DNA of 64,000 nt from Paraliobacillus ryukyuensis (GCF_003315295.1 NZ_QNRI01000002.1:186001-250000); one strand, 5' to 3'; positions 8,196-18,063 are shown, counted from the stretch's first letter. The notes: generated by a model not told the origin, from the letters alone. A program made the numbers and translations.

Positions 8196-10538
8196 GTGGA
8201 ACACGGCGACAAAGATTGGGAAAGAGAAGAAAAGCGCTTAGATAGAGTGAAAAACCTAATCAACCATAAATTAGATAAAATTAGAATACATGTCAAAACG
8301 TTAAAAGATCGTGTAATCGATATACGAAAAAATTTCTGGGATGATGTGACGGTAAACTTAGATGAGATGGATGATGTCATTGAGACACAAGCAAGCTTAA
8401 AGCAACAAGCAGAATTTTTATCTGAGCGTGAACGTAGCCACGGTCAATTATCAAAAGAAGTAGATACATTAGAACGCTTAAATCATTCCCCGTATTTCGG
8501 AAGAATTGATTTTAAAGAAGATGGAGAAGCGACAACACAACCAATATATATCGGGATTGCTTCTTTGATGGATGAACGAGACGAGGATTTCCTTATTTAT
8601 GATTGGCGAGCGCCTATCTCAAGTATGTATTATGATTATCCGCCTGGATTAGCTAAATACGAAGCAGTGGATCAAGAGATAAGCGGTGAAATTACGCTGA
8701 AGCGACAATATATTATAAGGCAAGGTCAGTTTAAAGGAATGTTTGATACTGGTCTAACAATAGGGGACCACTTATTACAATCGATGTTAGGTGGCAATGC
8801 TTCAACCACAATGAAGAGTATTGTTGCTACCATTCAGCGTGAGCAAAATCAAATTATTCGTAATGAACGTAGCAAATTTTTAGTGGTCCAAGGGGTGGCA
8901 GGTAGTGGAAAAACATCTGCTGCTTTGCAACGTGTGGCTTATTTACTTTATCGCTATCGCGAAGAACTATCTTCGGATAATATGATTTTATTTTCACCCA
9001 ATCCACTCTTCAACAGTTATGTTTCCACTGTATTACCAGAATTGGGCGAAGATAATATGAAGCAAACAACGTTTTATCGATATGTCGACACCTATTTAGG
9101 TTATCAATTTGCGGTGGAATCACCATTTGAACAAATGGAATACTATTTAAGTGCAAATAAAGAACAACCACCAGCCCGTATTACAGCCATGCGCTATAAA
9201 GCGAGCATAGCATTCAAAAATTTAATTGATCAGTTTTTACAAGATTTACAAGTAGGCGGTATTCAATTTCGTAATATTCGCTTTCGTAGCAAACTAGTTG
9301 TTTCCAAGAAACAAATGTGGAATTTCTTTTACGCGCTACCATCTAGTTTATCCATACCTGTTCGCATGGAAAAAATGAAGCATTGGTTAATGGAACAATT
9401 AGATGAATTAGAGAAAACGGAAGTAAATGAAGATTGGGTATTAGAAGAGTCCGAGCTACTAGATAAAGCGGATTATTTGGAAGTACACCAACAATTACAG
9501 GAAGAAACACCTTTTTCTGAAGATACCTTTATGGATTATGCTAGAGAAGAAGCATTACTACGTAAAAAGGTTATCAAAAATACGTTAAAACCGTTAAGAA
9601 AAAAAATTCAACGTCTTTATTTTATCGACGTAAAACAAACCTATTTACAATTATTTAACTACCAATGGTATAAAGCAGAGGCTATTGATCAGCAATTATG
9701 GCAACAAATTTGTTCGGAAACAAGAGAAAAAATCCAAGCAAATGCGCTAACATGGGAAGATGCAGTACCATATTTATACTTTGAAAAAAGTATGAAAGGC
9801 TTCCGAGTGAATCGAACAATGAAGCATGTAATTATTGATGAAGCACAAGATTATACACCATTCCAATTTGCTTATTTGCGAAAAGTATTTCCAGCTAGTC
9901 GGATGACATTATTAGGTGACATTAATCAAGCAATTTATGTTCATGCGTTAGAAGAGGAAAATGTATTAGCTGATCAAAATCACAAAAATTTCGAAAAAAT
10001 TACATTAACTAGAAGCTATCGTTCAACTAAACCGATCGTAGAATTTACAAGGTCATGGATGCCAGAAGGTGATCAAATTGAAGCATTTAATCGAGATGGT
10101 TCACTTCCAGAAGTAATGGAAGTCGATGACTTGGGTGCTGCTGAAGATCGATTATTACACACGATTGAACATTACAAAGCAAAAGGACACGAAACAATTG
10201 CGATTATTTGTAAGACATTGCGAGAAAGTGAAGAGGTTTATCACTATTTAAAACAGTACATGGATGTAACACTGCTTGATCCAACGACACATACGTTTCA
10301 TAAAGGGGTATTAGTGATACCAACATATCTAGCAAAAGGAATTGAGTTTGATGCGGTGCTTCTTTATAATGCTTCTAAGACAAGATATCAGACAGAATTA
10401 GAACGAAATCTGTTATATACGGCTTGTACAAGAGCAATGCATGATCTATTTGTCTTATCACTAGGTGAATTGAGTCCGTATATTCAACAAGTACCTAAAC
10501 AATACTTTAAACATTACAAAATACATGCAACACAGTAA
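8196..10538 (+). CDS. helD: HelD, RNA polymerase-recycling UvrD-like ATPase
   Basis: The 780-residue protein matches HelD (774 residues in B. subtilis), which frees stalled RNA polymerase from DNA using ATP. An N-terminal antiparallel coiled coil (about residues 5-95) that enters the polymerase secondary channel is followed by IYDWRAPISSMYYD near 128. The Walker A GVAGSGKT lies at about 233-240 and Walker B (VIIDEAQD) near 546; superfamily 1 motifs LLGDINQAIY, SYRSTKPI and KGIEFDAVLLY follow. The start is GTG 8196 after AGGGGTGAG. It is monocistronic with its own terminator. Confidence 0.93.
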   Translation: MEHGDKDWEREEKRLDRVKNLINHKLDKIRIHVKTLKDRVIDIRKNFWDDVTVNLDEMDDVIETQASLKQQAEFLSERERSHGQLSKEVDTLERLNHSPYFGRIDFKEDGEATTQPIYIGIASLMDERDEDFLIYDWRAPISSMYYDYPPGLAKYEAVDQEISGEITLKRQYIIRQGQFKGMFDTGLTIGDHLLQSMLGGNASTTMKSIVATIQREQNQIIRNERSKFLVVQGVAGSGKTSAALQRVAYLLYRYREELSSDNMILFSPNPLFNSYVSTVLPELGEDNMKQTTFYRYVDTYLGYQFAVESPFEQMEYYLSANKEQPPARITAMRYKASIAFKNLIDQFLQDLQVGGIQFRNIRFRSKLVVSKKQMWNFFYALPSSLSIPVRMEKMKHWLMEQLDELEKTEVNEDWVLEESELLDKADYLEVHQQLQEETPFSEDTFMDYAREEALLRKKVIKNTLKPLRKKIQRLYFIDVKQTYLQLFNYQWYKAEAIDQQLWQQICSETREKIQANALTWEDAVPYLYFEKSMKGFRVNRTMKHVIIDEAQDYTPFQFAYLRKVFPASRMTLLGDINQAIYVHALEEENVLADQNHKNFEKITLTRSYRSTKPIVEFTRSWMPEGDQIEAFNRDGSLPEVMEVDDLGAAEDRLLHTIEHYKAKGHETIAIICKTLRESEEVYHYLKQYMDVTLLDPTTHTFHKGVLVIPTYLAKGIEFDAVLLYNASKTRYQTELERNLLYTACTRAMHDLFVLSLGELSPYIQQVPKQYFKHYKIHATQ

Positions 10539-10542
10539 CAAT

Positions 10543-10577
10543 AAAAAAGTGTTTCTTTATGAAACGCTTTTTTTGCA
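10543..10577 (+). terminator. Terminator of helD
   Basis: AAGTGTTTC, a TTTAT loop and GAAACGCTT form a stem followed by a T-run; the A-run on the left may also serve the convergent zupT-like gene. Confidence 0.8.
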
Positions 10578-10605
10578 ACCTTACTATTCATTTTTACTTA
10601 AAAAA

Positions 10606-11412
10606 TCAGTGCTCAAACATAATTAAACTAATTGCCATGATAATCATTCCAATTATTAATCCATAGATGGGTATATGTGTTTCGTCATATTGTTTAGCTG
10701 CAGGCAATAATTCATCTAAAGAAATAAATACCATAATCCCCGCAACAGCTGCAAACATAATACCGAATAAAACGTCATTTAAAAAAGGTGTTAAAAATAA
10801 AAAAGCGACGAGAGCTCCGGCAGGTTCTGATAATCCAGATAAAAAAGATAAGTTAAAGGCCTTTTTCCTACTACCTGTCGCAAAATAAATAGGTACGGCA
10901 ACGGCAATACCTTCAGGGATGTTGTGAATAGCGATGGCTACAGTGATGGCTATACCTAATTTTGGATCTTCTAATGCGGACGTAAAAGTAGCAATACCTT
11001 CAGGGAAATTGTGAATCGCAATGGCAAAAGCAGTGAATGATCCAACTTTAAGTAGTATTGGGTCTTTTGGTGTGGCCTGCTGCATGTCTTCTACTTTTTT
11101 TAATTCATGAGGGTTACCTTGTTTAGGGATAAAATTATCGATTAGTGCAATGAAAACCATTCCCCCGAAAAAGCCTGCAAGTGTCAAATAATTACCTGCT
11201 AATGGACCAGCAAATTGAATTAAAGGTACTCTAGCTTGTACAATAATTTCAATTAAGGATATATAAATCATAACACCAGCTGAAAGCCCCAAGACAAACG
11301 ATAAGAATTTTGTGTTTGTTGTTGAACTGAAAAAAGCAAGTAGGCTTCCTATTCCAGTAGCTAGTCCTGCAATAAGTGTTAAACCAAATGCAAATAGAAC
11401 TGATTGTATCAT
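10606..11412 (-). CDS. ZIP family divalent metal transporter, ZupT-like
   Basis: The 268-residue protein has eight predicted membrane helices and the paired ZIP metal-site motifs HNFPEGIATF in helix 4 and HNIPEGIAVAVP in helix 5, with a cytosolic variable loop (PHELKKVEDMQ) before them. This is the ZupT/GufA branch, which imports zinc and other divalent metals. The start is ATG 11412; the nearest ribosome site (GGAGCG) is rather distant. It is monocistronic. I looked for a Zur box upstream and found only a short GTAATTAC palindrome that does not fit the consensus. Confidence 0.85.
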   Translation of the reverse strand: MIQSVLFAFGLTLIAGLATGIGSLLAFFSSTTNTKFLSFVLGLSAGVMIYISLIEIIVQARVPLIQFAGPLAGNYLTLAGFFGGMVFIALIDNFIPKQGNPHELKKVEDMQQATPKDPILLKVGSFTAFAIAIHNFPEGIATFTSALEDPKLGIAITVAIAIHNIPEGIAVAVPIYFATGSRKKAFNLSFLSGLSEPAGALVAFLFLTPFLNDVLFGIMFAAVAGIMVFISLDELLPAAKQYDETHIPIYGLIIGMIIMAISLIMFEH

Positions 11413-11583
11413 AGGACGGCACGCTCCAATGTAATTACTGATTTATCTTTATACATTGTATTCGCAAATGGTAAATAAATAAGTACAAATAAGTTGTTTG
11501 CTTATTCTTGTGGCTTAAAATGGTAAAATAAAAATGTGAAAGCGTGTAGAAGTTGTTTAAGCATACGTAGGGAGGAATAAGTA

Positions 11584-12051
11584 ATGGATTACATTAGTTA
11601 TGTGCGTTCTATGGTTGGGCATCAGCCCTTGATTATGGTTGTTAGTGGCGTCGTGGTTTTTAATAAAAATGGTCATGTATTAATGCATTTACGTGCAGAT
11701 AATCAAACATGGGGATTTCCTGGCGGATACATGGAATTAGGAGAATCAATCGAAGATACAGCTCGACGAGAAGTGTATGAAGAAACGGGACTTCAACTGG
11801 GAGAATTATCGTTACTTAGCGTTTACTCTGGAATGGGGAATAAAAAGACCTTAGCTAATGGAGACCAAGTCGAACTTGTGCAACATTGGTTTACCTGTCA
11901 TGAATATAGTGGGGAGTTAGTAAAGCAAAATGAAGAATCTTTAGATGCAAATTTCTTCTCATTAGAAGCGTTACCGGAAAAGATCTTCGCAAGTCAACAA
12001 AAAGTAGTAAATGATTTAAAATCAGATTGGCAACGCCCTATTGTACGTTAA
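11584..12051 (+). CDS. Nudix hydrolase
   Basis: The 155-residue protein contains a complete Nudix box near residues 44-66 (GGYMELGESIEDTARREVYE followed by ETGL), with the catalytic REVYEE core intact. The hydrophobic N-terminal strand VVSGVVVFNKNGHVLMHLRA is typical of the fold. It hydrolyses a nucleoside diphosphate linked to another moiety; the substrate is not predictable. A GGGAGGAATA ribosome site precedes the ATG. It lies upstream of the dioxygenase gene, which has its own promoter. Confidence 0.88.
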   Translation: MDYISYVRSMVGHQPLIMVVSGVVVFNKNGHVLMHLRADNQTWGFPGGYMELGESIEDTARREVYEETGLQLGELSLLSVYSGMGNKKTLANGDQVELVQHWFTCHEYSGELVKQNEESLDANFFSLEALPEKIFASQQKVVNDLKSDWQRPIVR

Positions 12052-12060
12052 ATCAACTAT

Positions 12061-12094
12061 TTATTTTTAATTCGAGATAAAAAACATGTATAAT
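12061..12094 (+). promoter_or_regulatory. Promoter with MhqR-like operator
   Basis: TATTTTTAATTCGAGATA (12062-12079) matches 15 of 18 positions of the 9-9 inverted repeat I recall for the quinone-responsive repressor MhqR (TATCTCGAATTCGAGATA); the right half and its AAAA flank are perfect. A TATAAT -10 lies at 12089-12094, placing the operator over the -35 region. Confidence 0.6.
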
Positions 12095-12127
12095 AAGAAA
12101 ATAACTTACATCAACGGAGGTATAATC

Positions 12128-13102
12128 ATGGAGCTTAAAGGAATTCATCATGTATCAGCAATAACTGCGATCGCAAAACAAAATTATCACTTTTATACAG
12201 ATATATTAGGGTTGCGATTAGTGAAAAAATCAGTTAATCAAGATGACCCTAGTATGTATCACTTATTTTACGCTGATGAAATTGGACGACCTGGTACAGA
12301 TCTAACTTTTTTTGAAATCGATCGAGCTGGACACACCTATCAAGGTAATAACAGTATTTCCTTAACAGCGTTACGTGTACCAAGTGATGAAGCACTTCGT
12401 TATTGGGAAAACCGCTTTTCAGAAAATAATGTACTCTATCAACCGATTACAGAACAACTTGGTCGGAAAGTACTGTTCTTTCAAGACCCAGAAGACCAAC
12501 GTCTCATGCTAATTTCCGATCAAAACAATCAAGGGGTCCAAGCAGGTATTCCATGGGATAGAAGTCCTGTTCCGACGCAATATGGAATTACCGGATTAGG
12601 TCCAGTAAAATTAACTGTTCCAGATAAAACGCAAACCGAACGTGTGTTAACAGAGGTCATGAATTTTCGTTATAAAGGTAGTTATGAACCGTATATAGCA
12701 GGCCAACCAAATGTAGATGTGTATGAAACTGGTCAAGGTGGAACGGGTACTGAAGTACATATTGAGGAGAGGACGGATCTATCAAGAGAAAAGCCAGGTC
12801 GAGGTAGTGTTCACCATGTTGCGTTTCGAGTTGCTGATGAGGTGGAACTTTTAGCTTGGAGAGATATTGTCCGTAGTGCTAGAATGCCGAATTCAGGCAT
12901 CGTTGACCGTTATTATTTTAAATCCCTTTATTTTAGAGAACCAAATGGTATTCTTTATGAATTAGCAACTGATGGACCTGGTTTTGCCACAGATGAATCA
13001 GTTGAAAAATTGGGAGAGGCGTTGGCCTTACCTCCATTCCTTGAAGACCAACGTGCATCCATCGAAGCAAGACTAGAACCATTAAATACAAAACGCGACT
13101 AA
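12128..13102 (+). CDS. Ring-cleaving dioxygenase of the MhqA/MhqE/MhqO family
   Basis: The 324-residue protein consists of two glyoxalase/VOC modules. The first starts with GIHHVSAITA (metal-ligand His) and the second carries GSVHHVAFRVADE near residue 228, with a C-terminal LYFREPNGILYELATDGPGF supplying the third ligand. In B. subtilis, MhqA/E/O detoxify quinones and catechols by extradiol ring cleavage. I chose ATG 12128 because it follows AACGGAGG; an upstream in-frame ATG at 12086 overlaps the -10 element. The MhqR-like operator supports quinone induction. Confidence 0.88.
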   Translation: MELKGIHHVSAITAIAKQNYHFYTDILGLRLVKKSVNQDDPSMYHLFYADEIGRPGTDLTFFEIDRAGHTYQGNNSISLTALRVPSDEALRYWENRFSENNVLYQPITEQLGRKVLFFQDPEDQRLMLISDQNNQGVQAGIPWDRSPVPTQYGITGLGPVKLTVPDKTQTERVLTEVMNFRYKGSYEPYIAGQPNVDVYETGQGGTGTEVHIEERTDLSREKPGRGSVHHVAFRVADEVELLAWRDIVRSARMPNSGIVDRYYFKSLYFREPNGILYELATDGPGFATDESVEKLGEALALPPFLEDQRASIEARLEPLNTKRD

Positions 13103-13181
13103 AATTTAATTATGTTAGTGTTGCAGGGTGTGTCAATGCTATACTAGCGTTGTCTTTTAAAACAACAGAGGGGGTAGGGGA

Positions 13182-14051
13182 ATGGAACAACTAAACAATC
13201 CAAAAGCCATTTTTTTGGACATGGATGGGACCATATTAAACCATGCCAATCAAATTACAATTAAAACCAAAGAAATCATTGCAACTATACGAAATAAAGG
13301 AATACCAGTGTTCATTGCCACTGGGCGTTCAAGCGGAGAGATTTTTCAACTAGCACCACAAGGGTTTGAAGTGGATGGTATCGTTAGTTCAAATGGAATG
13401 ACTACCTACTTTGGGGAGAAAAAATTAGAACAACACTATTTACCAAAACAATTAGTTGAACTTGTTATCGAAAAAGCACAGGAAAAACAAGTTTATTATG
13501 AACTATTTCCAACGGAAGGATCTCGAATTGCTTTACAACAAGATTATTCCATATTAGCTGCTGAAACAGAAGGCCCAAAACCCGCTAGTGTTGGCATAAA
13601 TGAGTGGGTAGAACGCAAAGAAGCGATGAACGGGAATATTGAATGGTGTGAGATACTGCCAGCACAGCATTACTCCAAATTTTATTGTTTTAGCAAGCAA
13701 ACGGCGCACATTGATAATTGGAAGGAAACATTGGATGAATTAAAACGCTCAATCAATTTTACAACATCAGCATCATCTGCCCATAATGTAGAGATTATGG
13801 TTGCTAATGTAAATAAAGCAACAGGAATCAAAGCTATTTTAAACCAACTAGCGATTGATCCAGCTGATATATTAGTCATGGGTGATAGTTACAATGATGT
13901 CCCAATGTTTCAATTAGCTGGTCAGACAGTTGCAATGAAAAATGCAGATAGGGAAATTCAGGATATGACGAATGAAGTTACTACTTATACATGTGATGAA
14001 GACGGGGTTTATCATTATTTAAACGAACGTTTTATAAAAAACAAATGGTAA
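13182..14051 (+). CDS. Cof-type HAD-superfamily phosphatase
   Basis: The 289-residue protein shows HAD motif I (FLDMDGTIL, near residue 11), motif II (FIATGRSSGEI) and motif IV (VMGDSYNDVPMFQLAG) followed by VAMKNADREI, the hallmarks of the Cof/IIB subfamily with a C2 cap between motifs II and III. These cytosolic enzymes dephosphorylate sugar phosphates or cofactors such as FMN; the substrate is unknown. The start ATG follows GAGGGGGTAGGGG. It lies upstream of the ROK regulator, which has a separate promoter. Confidence 0.88.
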   Translation: MEQLNNPKAIFLDMDGTILNHANQITIKTKEIIATIRNKGIPVFIATGRSSGEIFQLAPQGFEVDGIVSSNGMTTYFGEKKLEQHYLPKQLVELVIEKAQEKQVYYELFPTEGSRIALQQDYSILAAETEGPKPASVGINEWVERKEAMNGNIEWCEILPAQHYSKFYCFSKQTAHIDNWKETLDELKRSINFTTSASSAHNVEIMVANVNKATGIKAILNQLAIDPADILVMGDSYNDVPMFQLAGQTVAMKNADREIQDMTNEVTTYTCDEDGVYHYLNERFIKNKW

Positions 14052-14063
14052 TTTATAGAATTT

Positions 14064-14116
14064 TATGTTTAAAACATACATAAATCCATTGACGGCTTAT
14101 TCTAATTAAATATAAA
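14064..14116 (+). promoter_or_regulatory. Promoter of the ROK regulator with upstream palindrome
   Basis: TTGACG (14089-14094) and TATAAA (14111-14116) are spaced by 16 bp. A perfect 7-1-7 palindrome TATGTTTAAAACATA (14064-14078) lies directly upstream; it could be a regulator site or a weak hairpin after the HAD gene. Confidence 0.45.
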
Positions 14117-14173
14117 TTATAAAATGATTAATGTTATACTAATACTAGTCCAATAGAGTAGGTGGGGGTTGAC

Positions 14174-15379
14174 ATGCAAACAGGCAGTTTTCAATGGATG
14201 AAATCATTGAATAAAACAATTATTATGAATAAAATCTTAAACGATGGTCCAATTTCTCGTGCTCAGATTGCGAAAGAAACAAATTTAACCCCACCTACAG
14301 TCGGCAGTATTGTAAAGGAATTAATGGAACAAGGAATTATTATCGAAAGTACCCAAGGTGCATCACAAGGCGGACGACGTCCAACCATGTTAGAAATTCA
14401 TTATCAGAATTTTTATATCATTGGGGTGGATGCTGGCTCCAAAGAAATCGAAGCCATACTAACCGATTTATCAGGTCAAATAATCGAACAAAATCGAATA
14501 GAATTAGAACAAACCAATACAAATGAAGGTTTTATCAATAAGTTAGTAAGTAGTATACAGGGAGTTATTCAACCGCATCATCAACAACAAGATAAAATCA
14601 TTGGTATCGGTGTAGCAATGCATGGGGTGGTAGATGTTATAACTGGGAGCTCTGTCTATGCACCGAATTTAAATCTCTATGACATCCCTATACAAGCGAC
14701 GTTAGAAGACTTCTTTCAAGTAGATGTCAAGGTAGAAAATGACGTGCGATCGATGGCGTTAGGGGAAGTCTGGTTTGGACAAGGAAAAAATACACCTAGT
14801 ATGGTTGCTGTCAATCTTGGTAATGGTGTAGGTGCTGGTTGGACAATTAATGGTCAACGGTATCATGGCGCTACAAGCATTGCTGGTGAGTTAGGTCATA
14901 TGACTATTGATGTCCATGGCAAAGCTTGCACGTGTGGAAATCAGGGGTGTCTCCAAACCATTGTATCTGGTCCTGCAATTGGTGCAAGAGCGCAAGAGCA
15001 GTTGCCTAATATAGAACATTCCGTACTTCAAGCCAAAGCAAATAGCATTTCCGGACAAGACGTGTATCAAGCTGCTTTAGAAGGTGATAATTTTGCAATA
15101 AAACTATTACACGAAACCGGAGAATATATTGGTATTGGTCTAACAAACCTAATCCATCTCATTAATCCTTCTAAGATTATCCTTGGTGGTGGTGTTTCGC
15201 GCGCAAGTGAATTTATCTTGGAGCCGATCAAGGATACCATTTCAAAGCGAGCATTAACTAACCAAGCGAAACAAACAGAAATAGTAGTATCTAATCTTGG
15301 TGAACAAGCTACAGCGCTAGGAGCAATTGCACTAATTCTAGCACAGGTATTTGAACAAAAGGGAGAAGTAGCCAATTAA
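14174..15379 (+). CDS. ROK-family transcriptional repressor, XylR-like
   Basis: The 401-residue protein has an N-terminal winged helix (ISRAQIAKETNLTPPTVGSIV, residues about 32-52) followed by a ROK sugar-kinase-like domain. It keeps the ROK zinc motif in CTCGNQGCLQ and the GELGHMTID signature near residue 240. Such repressors bind sugars, or are displaced by them. I chose ATG 14174, which follows GGTGGGGG; a GTG at 14162 overlaps that site. It is convergent with galKETM, and a long inverted repeat before galK is a plausible target, so I infer it controls galactose use. Confidence 0.85.
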   Translation: MQTGSFQWMKSLNKTIIMNKILNDGPISRAQIAKETNLTPPTVGSIVKELMEQGIIIESTQGASQGGRRPTMLEIHYQNFYIIGVDAGSKEIEAILTDLSGQIIEQNRIELEQTNTNEGFINKLVSSIQGVIQPHHQQQDKIIGIGVAMHGVVDVITGSSVYAPNLNLYDIPIQATLEDFFQVDVKVENDVRSMALGEVWFGQGKNTPSMVAVNLGNGVGAGWTINGQRYHGATSIAGELGHMTIDVHGKACTCGNQGCLQTIVSGPAIGARAQEQLPNIEHSVLQAKANSISGQDVYQAALEGDNFAIKLLHETGEYIGIGLTNLIHLINPSKIILGGGVSRASEFILEPIKDTISKRALTNQAKQTEIVVSNLGEQATALGAIALILAQVFEQKGEVAN

Positions 15380-15427
15380 AATTAAACTCATGTCCGGTTT
15401 TTAAAATAATGGTGTAACAGTGGAAAC

Positions 15428-15468
15428 AAAATGATCCGAACAATCAATAGAACTGTTCGGATCGTTTT
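15428..15468. terminator. Bidirectional terminator between the ROK gene and galM
   Basis: AAAATGATCCGAACA (15428-15442) pairs with TGTTCGGATCGTTTT (15454-15468) with a single wobble, giving a 15-bp stem flanked by A and T runs. Confidence 0.85.
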
Positions 15469-15500
15469 GTTTAATGTATTGTACGTAAATGAAAAAAGAA

Positions 15501-16544
15501 TTAGCTTCTTCTAAATGAGAAAGTAGTTGTTTTATGGTATGTTTTATCTTTATTCAATCGAATACTTGGAAATCCTTCATATTCCAACGACGCTGGTGAT
15601 GCTTGTGTCTCCAAGCAAACGCCTAGATATTTTGCGGAAGAGCGCTCTCTTAGTTGTAAACTGTCATCTAAACCATTCGATGTATACATTACCATCCCTG
15701 GTTGATCAGTAGTAACAATAACTTGTCGGCCGCTTTCTGGATCAGTTACGACTGCATTTGGTTGTTCCGATTGGTTAAAGATAAAGTAATGATCATATCC
15801 GTTTGATGCTACCAAGTTTTGTTGATCAACAGAGTGCACACCATCAATGATTGGGTGGGCCTTACGGAAATCAAACACAGTGTCATCGACAGGTAAGATT
15901 TTACCAGTTGGAATTAATTCATGGTCAAGTTCTACAAATTCATTAGCATGCAACATCACTTCATGGTTCAGAATATCTCTTTTTAAACTCCCACTTAAAT
16001 TAAAATAAGCATGATTAGTTGTGGTCAAAATCGTATTTTGATCTGTCGTAGCTTTATACGTAATGGTGAAATCATTATCATTTGTTAGTGTATAGGTTAC
16101 TGTCATTTTAATGTTTCCTGGATATCCGCCATCACCATCAGGAGAAACATGAACTAATCTAACTCCGACGGCTTTATTTGTTTGAAAAGGTGTCGTTTGC
16201 CAAATCACTTGATGAAAACCAGCGGTCCCACCATGTAAATGGTTATTGCCTTCATTTTTAGGTAGGGAATATGTTTTTCCATCTAACGTAAACGTTGCCT
16301 GATCGATACGCCCAGCTACTCGACCGATAAGAGCCCCGAAGAAATTAGGATTCTCTAAATAATCTTCATAATTGGCATAGCTTAAGATAACGTTTTCAAA
16401 ATTATCATTCTTATCGGGTGTATAAATAGATGTAATAATTCCTCCATAGTTTAAACAACTAACAGACATACCTTGATCATTAATCAGCGTGTATTCTGTC
16501 CATTTCTGTGTAGCTACTGAAATCTCTTTTTCTTGTATTTCCAT
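15501..16544 (-). CDS. galM: Aldose 1-epimerase (mutarotase)
   Basis: The 347-residue protein interconverts alpha and beta galactose (and glucose). It contains the family markers NYGGIITSIYTPD, the FGALIGRVAGRI segment, NNHLHGGTAGFHQVIW with one catalytic His, TNHAYFNLSG with the second, and a C-terminal CLETQASPASLEYEGFPSIRL carrying the general-base Glu. I chose ATG 16544, which follows GAGGAGG at 9 nt; a TTG at 16562 would overlap that ribosome site. It is last in galKETM, 19 nt after galT. Confidence 0.92.
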   Translation of the reverse strand: MEIQEKEISVATQKWTEYTLINDQGMSVSCLNYGGIITSIYTPDKNDNFENVILSYANYEDYLENPNFFGALIGRVAGRIDQATFTLDGKTYSLPKNEGNNHLHGGTAGFHQVIWQTTPFQTNKAVGVRLVHVSPDGDGGYPGNIKMTVTYTLTNDNDFTITYKATTDQNTILTTTNHAYFNLSGSLKRDILNHEVMLHANEFVELDHELIPTGKILPVDDTVFDFRKAHPIIDGVHSVDQQNLVASNGYDHYFIFNQSEQPNAVVTDPESGRQVIVTTDQPGMVMYTSNGLDDSLQLRERSSAKYLGVCLETQASPASLEYEGFPSIRLNKDKTYHKTTTFSFRRS

Positions 16545-16563
16545 GAGAAATATCCTCCTCAAA

Positions 16564-18063
16564 CTATTCGTTTAATGTTCGAATAAAGCGTTTAAAAGCT
16601 TCGTTACCTTCAAGATTCGACTTAAACACGCCCGAATCCTCCAAGACTCGAACGAATTTTTTACCTAATTCTTGCGAGATGATCTGTTCCACGTTTTGTT
16701 CGTTAATATCGCTATGCTGGGCTTTTATTTGACTAACCCAGGATTGGTGATAACTAGCAACCGGTGACTTAGGATTTGATAAATGTGCTCGAATTTCGCC
16801 TAATTCTTTTTTCAACCTCGGAGGTAATACAGCTAATCCCATCGCTTCAATCAAACCAATATTTTCTTTTTTTATATGATGTACATCTTCATGTGGATGA
16901 AAGATACCATAAGGATAAGTAGAAGTAGTACGGTTATTGCGCAATATTAAATCAAGTTCAAATTGCTGCCCCCGGATTCTAGCAATCGGTGTGATCGTAT
17001 TATGATTGGTTTCAGCCGAATAAGCGATGATTTCGACACTCGGATCATTATAATTTCGCCATTTACCGAGTATGAATGTGGCAGCGTCGATTATATCTTT
17101 TTTGCTTTGACTGCGAAGACGAAGCACAGATAGCGGCCAATTTACTATCGATGCGCTCACAGTAGGGAACGTTGCTAATGGGAATGGATATTTTTCCTTT
17201 GCTTTTGTCATTGCAAATGCATAGTGCCCGCCTTGATAGTGATCATGAGCTAGAATACTACCTCCTACGATAGGTATATCAGCATTTGAACCCATAAAAT
17301 AGTGAGGAAACTTTTCTACAAATCCAGTAAGACGTTCAAAAGTAGCTCGATTAATTTTCATTGGGCGATGTTCACTAGATAAAAGGATACAATGCTCGTT
17401 GTAATAAACATAAGGAGAGTATTGTAAAAACCAAATCTCTTCATCAAGTGGTACTTCAATAATCCGATGATTGGACCGAGCGGGATGACCAATATGTCCA
17501 ATATATCCTTCATTTTCTGCACAAAGCACACATTGCGGATATTGTATAGTTTGTTTCATTTCACGTTCTTTTTTTAATTGTTCAAGATCTTTTTCAGGTT
17601 TTGAAAGGTTAATAGTAATATCTAAGTCTCCATAAGGACTAGCCACTTTATAGTGTATATTTTTGGCAATACGATCGGTTTGAATATAATTGCTGCTTTT
17701 ACTAAGCTTATAAAAGTAATCAGTCGCAGCTTGAGGATGGACTTGATATTTTTGGTAAAATGTTTGGTTGATTTCTGTGGGGTTAGATAAAAAACAATTC
17801 ATTATTTGTGCACGTAAAATCTCTTTGTCACTTAATATATTGTCAATGATGTTTTTATCTACAGCGTAAGTGACTAGTGTATCTAATAATGCTGGAACAG
17901 TTTCATTACTTGATTGATAATTTGTTTCGTCAAAACTATCTAGCTTTAATAAGCCCAAAATCTGATTGCGAACATACCGCTGATCTAGTCTTGTCATTAA
18001 TTTATTAGCAATACTTTTCTCAATTAACTGATCGATGGTTTGAAAAACATCTTCAGACAACAT
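16564..18063 (-). CDS. galT: UDP-glucose:hexose-1-phosphate uridylyltransferase, class II
   Basis: The 499-residue protein is the long class II GalT typical of Firmicutes. It transfers UMP from UDP-glucose to galactose 1-phosphate. Diagnostic segments are PQCVLCAENEGYIG near 185, FLQYSPYVYYNEHCI, HRPMKINRATF, IVGGSILAHDHYQGG near residue 263 (His-rich active-site region) and GIFHPHEDVHHIKKENIGLIEAMGLAVLPPRL. Its ATG directly follows the galE stop, so translation is coupled in galKETM. Confidence 0.94.
   Translation of the reverse strand: MLSEDVFQTIDQLIEKSIANKLMTRLDQRYVRNQILGLLKLDSFDETNYQSSNETVPALLDTLVTYAVDKNIIDNILSDKEILRAQIMNCFLSNPTEINQTFYQKYQVHPQAATDYFYKLSKSSNYIQTDRIAKNIHYKVASPYGDLDITINLSKPEKDLEQLKKEREMKQTIQYPQCVLCAENEGYIGHIGHPARSNHRIIEVPLDEEIWFLQYSPYVYYNEHCILLSSEHRPMKINRATFERLTGFVEKFPHYFMGSNADIPIVGGSILAHDHYQGGHYAFAMTKAKEKYPFPLATFPTVSASIVNWPLSVLRLRSQSKKDIIDAATFILGKWRNYNDPSVEIIAYSAETNHNTITPIARIRGQQFELDLILRNNRTTSTYPYGIFHPHEDVHHIKKENIGLIEAMGLAVLPPRLKKELGEIRAHLSNPKSPVASYHQSWVSQIKAQHSDINEQNVEQIISQELGKKFVRVLEDSGVFKSNLEGNEAFKRFIRTLNE

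Noticed and set aside
11425-11445. GTAATTAC palindrome upstream of the ZupT-like gene as a possible Zur box
   Set aside because: The Zur core needs GTAAT-N-ATTAC with flanking AATC/GATT; this 8-bp palindrome lacks the central spacing and the flanks.
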